This document shows, piece after piece, positions 1-64,000 of a stretch of DNA of 64,000 nt. Source of the stretch: Sipunculus nudus (taxonomy: Eukaryota > Annelida > Sipuncula > Golfingiida > Sipunculidae); the NCBI GenBank assembly GCA_026874595.1, contig CM049307.1:36560862-36624861 (forward strand), given 5' to 3'. Every line of letters starts with the position of its first letter. The stretch's first letter is position 1. The position numbers and the translations under genes are program-made. The notes below the pieces were generated by a model. That model worked only from the letters and a program-made list of their open reading frames with translations. It did no database searches and had not been told where the DNA came from.

Positions 1-445
1 TTTACATTTGACATTCCAACGTTTATTATATGCACATCTACAGGGAATCGATACATTTCTGATTCACATATATATATGTTCGCAGAAAAATAACAAAATT
101 GTGTCTTTTATGTACATTGTTTTTTTTTTTTTTTTGTTAATGGAAATCCATGTTTCAAAAACCACAAAAAAATCGACAGGATTTGTACGTTCTCTCCTGG
201 GATATCAATACTATAGTTAATACTTATGAATACACATTCCATGTCATCCTTTCTTAACGTTCCTCTATGGAGGCCTACTTTTCTGTACGTTTATTAAAAT
301 CAGTTTTGCTTATTTAGACGAAAGTCATTTGAAAATACACAAATCTTTATGAGGGTAAACATGGATGTGTTTTTTAAGATATCATTTAATAAGGAAGCAC
401 TCTTTTCACATCCCATTCAAGAATTCTGTGCTGAGGAACACTTAC
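1..445 (-). other. Array intron, left edge of window
   Basis: This sequence is homologous to the F-to-A introns of the other units (for example 3441-3931), including the acgtttattatatgcacatctacaggg, ttcgc(c/a)gaaaaataac and tttagacgaaagtcatttg segments. No exon lies here. By spacing, the next F exon should end about 45 bases outside the window, so the array continues to the left. Confidence 0.9.
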
Positions 446-61872
<61,427 letters not shown>

Positions 61873-61925
61873 CTGTCACTACAAGAAAATCATAAATCTT
61901 ATACGATAGACCTGCTAAGCTTTAA

Positions 61926-61931
61926 TATATA

Positions 61932-61979
<48 letters not shown>
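61926..61979. repeat. (AT)n microsatellite
   Basis: This alternating AT tract is interrupted once (atttat) near its left end. It lies between the most 5' recognised collagen exon and the LINE fragment. Confidence 0.9.
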
Positions 61980-61980
<1 letters not shown>

Positions 61981-62099
61981 TGGTGACTTAAGCGAGACTT
62001 TAACGACTGTAATTAAACTTGTCAGATACACGACAGATGGAATCATTCCGCGTCATGGAGCAATATCTCGAATGAGAACACACGAACTTATGAACATGC

Positions 62100-62965
62100 C
62101 TAAACGAAAATAAATTGGTCCAGACGACTTGCGGTTTGTTACTATGTGTAATTCAAACAAAGTCGCATATCTGAATGAACTTAATTCAATTCCAGCATAT
62201 AAAACAAGTCTTGAAAGAATCATTGAGATGAAAGGGGTTACAGACACAGTATATAAAGAATTAGTTCTAAATATATATACCAAACCCTTGAAAATTATAG
62301 CAAAATGGAAAAGAGATATGAACGGTGCCTACCATGATCTTCTATTTGAGGCCTTTAAGAACATAAAAAAACATAACAATGTCAGAAGATTTTAGAAGGT
62401 TCCAGTTTAAATTACTTCACAGATGCATAGCCTTAAACCCTTATCTTATCGAAAAAAAAGAAACCACACTTTGCTCTTTATTCATGTCTGATGAGGAAAC
62501 TTTGTTATATTTGTTTTATGAGTGTAGAGAAACACAAAACCTAATTTCCCAAATGAAGAACTGGCTGTCAAGATTTCATATTATTGTCAATGAAGGAAAC
62601 ATTAATAAAATAACTGTAATTTTTAACAAGACCAATAATCGTTTGACTGACATGCTGTTCCTTCTAATAAGGAGATACATATACACTTGCAAGTGTAACA
62701 ATGCAAAACCGGTTTTCGCTAGTTTAAAATTATATATTGAAAATATCTATAACACTGAGAAAAGAATTGTTGCCAAAATAGTAAAACTGCCTCCATAGGA
62801 AAAAAATGGGGCACACTAAATAATATGTTTATATTGGCTGACAATAACTGAAACCTTCAATCCATCTTTAATGAAATTTCACCTGTGTGTAGATATGTAA
62901 TTTAAGCATGTTATGTTTATTATCTGTTAACAAAATATAATGTTATTGTTTCAATAAAAAAAGTC
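62100..62965 (+). mobile_element. 5'-truncated LINE (non-LTR retrotransposon) 3' end
   Basis: Two overlapping plus-strand frames carry parts of the C-terminal region of a LINE ORF2. The first runs about 62129-62395. The second, 62379-62798, begins RRFQFKLLHRCIALNPYL, followed by the spaced ETLLYLFYECRETQ typical of the post-RT Cys/His-type domain in aquatic-animal LINEs. A frameshift near 62380 separates them. An AATAAA signal (62953-62958) is followed by a short A-run at the end. The RT core and endonuclease are absent, so this is a dead 5'-truncated copy. Confidence 0.75.
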
Positions 62966-63105
62966 GCAAATCTGTGATGAAATAAATCCCTTTATGAGTT
63001 TAATCAAATACCTGGTTATAGTATGAAGAAATGAAGATTGTTTGCAAAGAATATTTAAAAGAATGTTTAAAGAATATATTTTAAAATCATAATTTACAAG
63101 TTCAA

Positions 63106-63136
<31 letters not shown>

Positions 63137-64000
63137 AATTGTATATGTGTGTAAATATGTTTCATTAACCGTCAAAGGAGTCCAAATTCCATGGAGAACA
63201 GAACTGATGTTTAGATTCAAATAAATAAATATGTAAAATAGATTAAATAAATGGGAAACACGACTGTAATAGTAATAATAAAAATTACAAAGTGAACGTT
63301 ATTATAAAGGGACTGCATTTTTACTACAGTGCTTATTGCAAGCTTTATAGCCATGATTCTGTTTTATTTAAAGCTTATATACTTAAACAGTGACGGGTCA
63401 CTGTGCATTTTCTTAACGGTTCATAAATCCTAGTAGTAATGTGTGCATAGTATATTTCCTTCCCCAGTTCTATTGGTGACAATGCCGTTTTCGTAATTAC
63501 AGAGGCTTCACATGTCGGGATCGGGTATAACTTACAAATTATGTTAATTCGGGCCCTCCTGTTGATAAAAAAAATGCTTATATCTTCCATGTTACACTAA
63601 CATACTTCAGTCTGAAAAATGTACATTGATCAGTTTGGTCAACGTTATTTTAAAGTCAGTATTTATTGAGTGGAAATGGAATTTTATAATAAAAACTGCT
63701 GTTGAAATATGCAGGTGTGTGTATTTATCCAATGTTTTATAGTCCTCAACGTCTGCTGTCTGAATCAAATCACATTTTCCTTGTACTATTTCTGCTTCAG
63801 CGCTTACGACGAGTTAATACTGACAAAAAACGCTCCAACACCAGTCTTTATACATGTACAACTACCTTCACTTGTATTGTGTGTACAGATGCAACTTCAA
63901 AACAAGTTCATCTTACCTTCGTAATAAAAAGTTTTCATACACGAATTTACAATACTTCGCAGCGTGCAGAAACAATTATAATGTGCTCAGATATTAATAA
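62966..64000. other. Upstream region, nothing firmly recognised
   Basis: This is AT-rich sequence upstream of the recognised exons. It contains a (CT)n tract at about 63109-63133. A minus-strand ORF at 63375-63590 has two Cys-containing stretches but no recognisable domain, and I could not connect it in phase to the collagen exons with confidence. The promoter, start codon and signal peptide of the collagen gene are probably beyond the right edge. Confidence 0.5.

Noticed and set aside
63375..63590. 71-codon minus-strand ORF that might be a 5' exon
   Set aside because: It has no signal peptide, no convincing donor in phase 1, and no homology that I recognise. It is left as unassigned sequence.

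Overview
The window is animal nuclear DNA, most likely from a bivalve mollusc or another lophotrochozoan. Exons are GC-rich and sit in AT-rich introns with canonical GT-AG splice sites on the minus strand. The introns hold metazoan mobile elements: a Ty3/Gypsy remnant with an LTR, a LINE 3' end, a palindromic MITE, and a dispersed repeat of the kind I associate with bivalve genomes (TTAGCTCA...CTGA and TTTGTCCGTCGTCCGTCC-like motifs). The species cannot be named from the sequence.

Almost everything supportable here belongs to one very large collagen gene on the minus strand. The 5' side is at high coordinates and transcription runs toward position 1. I place 84 exons between 61872 and 446. 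They total 13,854 bp, or 4,618 codons, with about 1,525 Gly-X-Y triplets. Every exon is phase 1-1: each begins with the last two bases of a Gly codon and ends with the first G of the next. With one exception, the collagenous exon lengths are multiples of 9 bp. Neither the start codon and signal peptide nor the 3' end is in the window.

Layout in transcription order. (1) 61872-61257: two short exons encode a mostly non-collagenous segment with two Cys and two N-glycosylation sequons, and the triplets begin here. (2) 57908-56929: two small collagen exons. (3) 55336-52376: one giant 2,961-bp exon of 329 triplets, built from internal 72/108-bp and 189-bp repeats. (4) 51894-42980: eight medium exons of 117-450 bp. 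(5) 41402-40117: three diverged members of the array family, with the Gypsy remnant in the intron just upstream. (6) 39648-446: an exon-intron tandem array of 68 exons of 99-126 bp. It consists of ten six-exon units of about 3.46-3.49 kb and, between them, a shortened 2+4+2 exon stretch containing three hybrid exons. Each exon plus intron (about 580 bp) is itself a diverged copy of one ancestral monomer, so the array is a higher-order repeat within a coding gene. It runs off the left edge.

The protein would be a giant, essentially uninterrupted triple helix rich in Thr at the Y position (GPT, GAT, GST). In its modular 3' part a GAPGER-like motif recurs about every 42 residues. The many ORFs in other frames are shadows: GGN-CCN-rich collagen DNA stays open on both strands.
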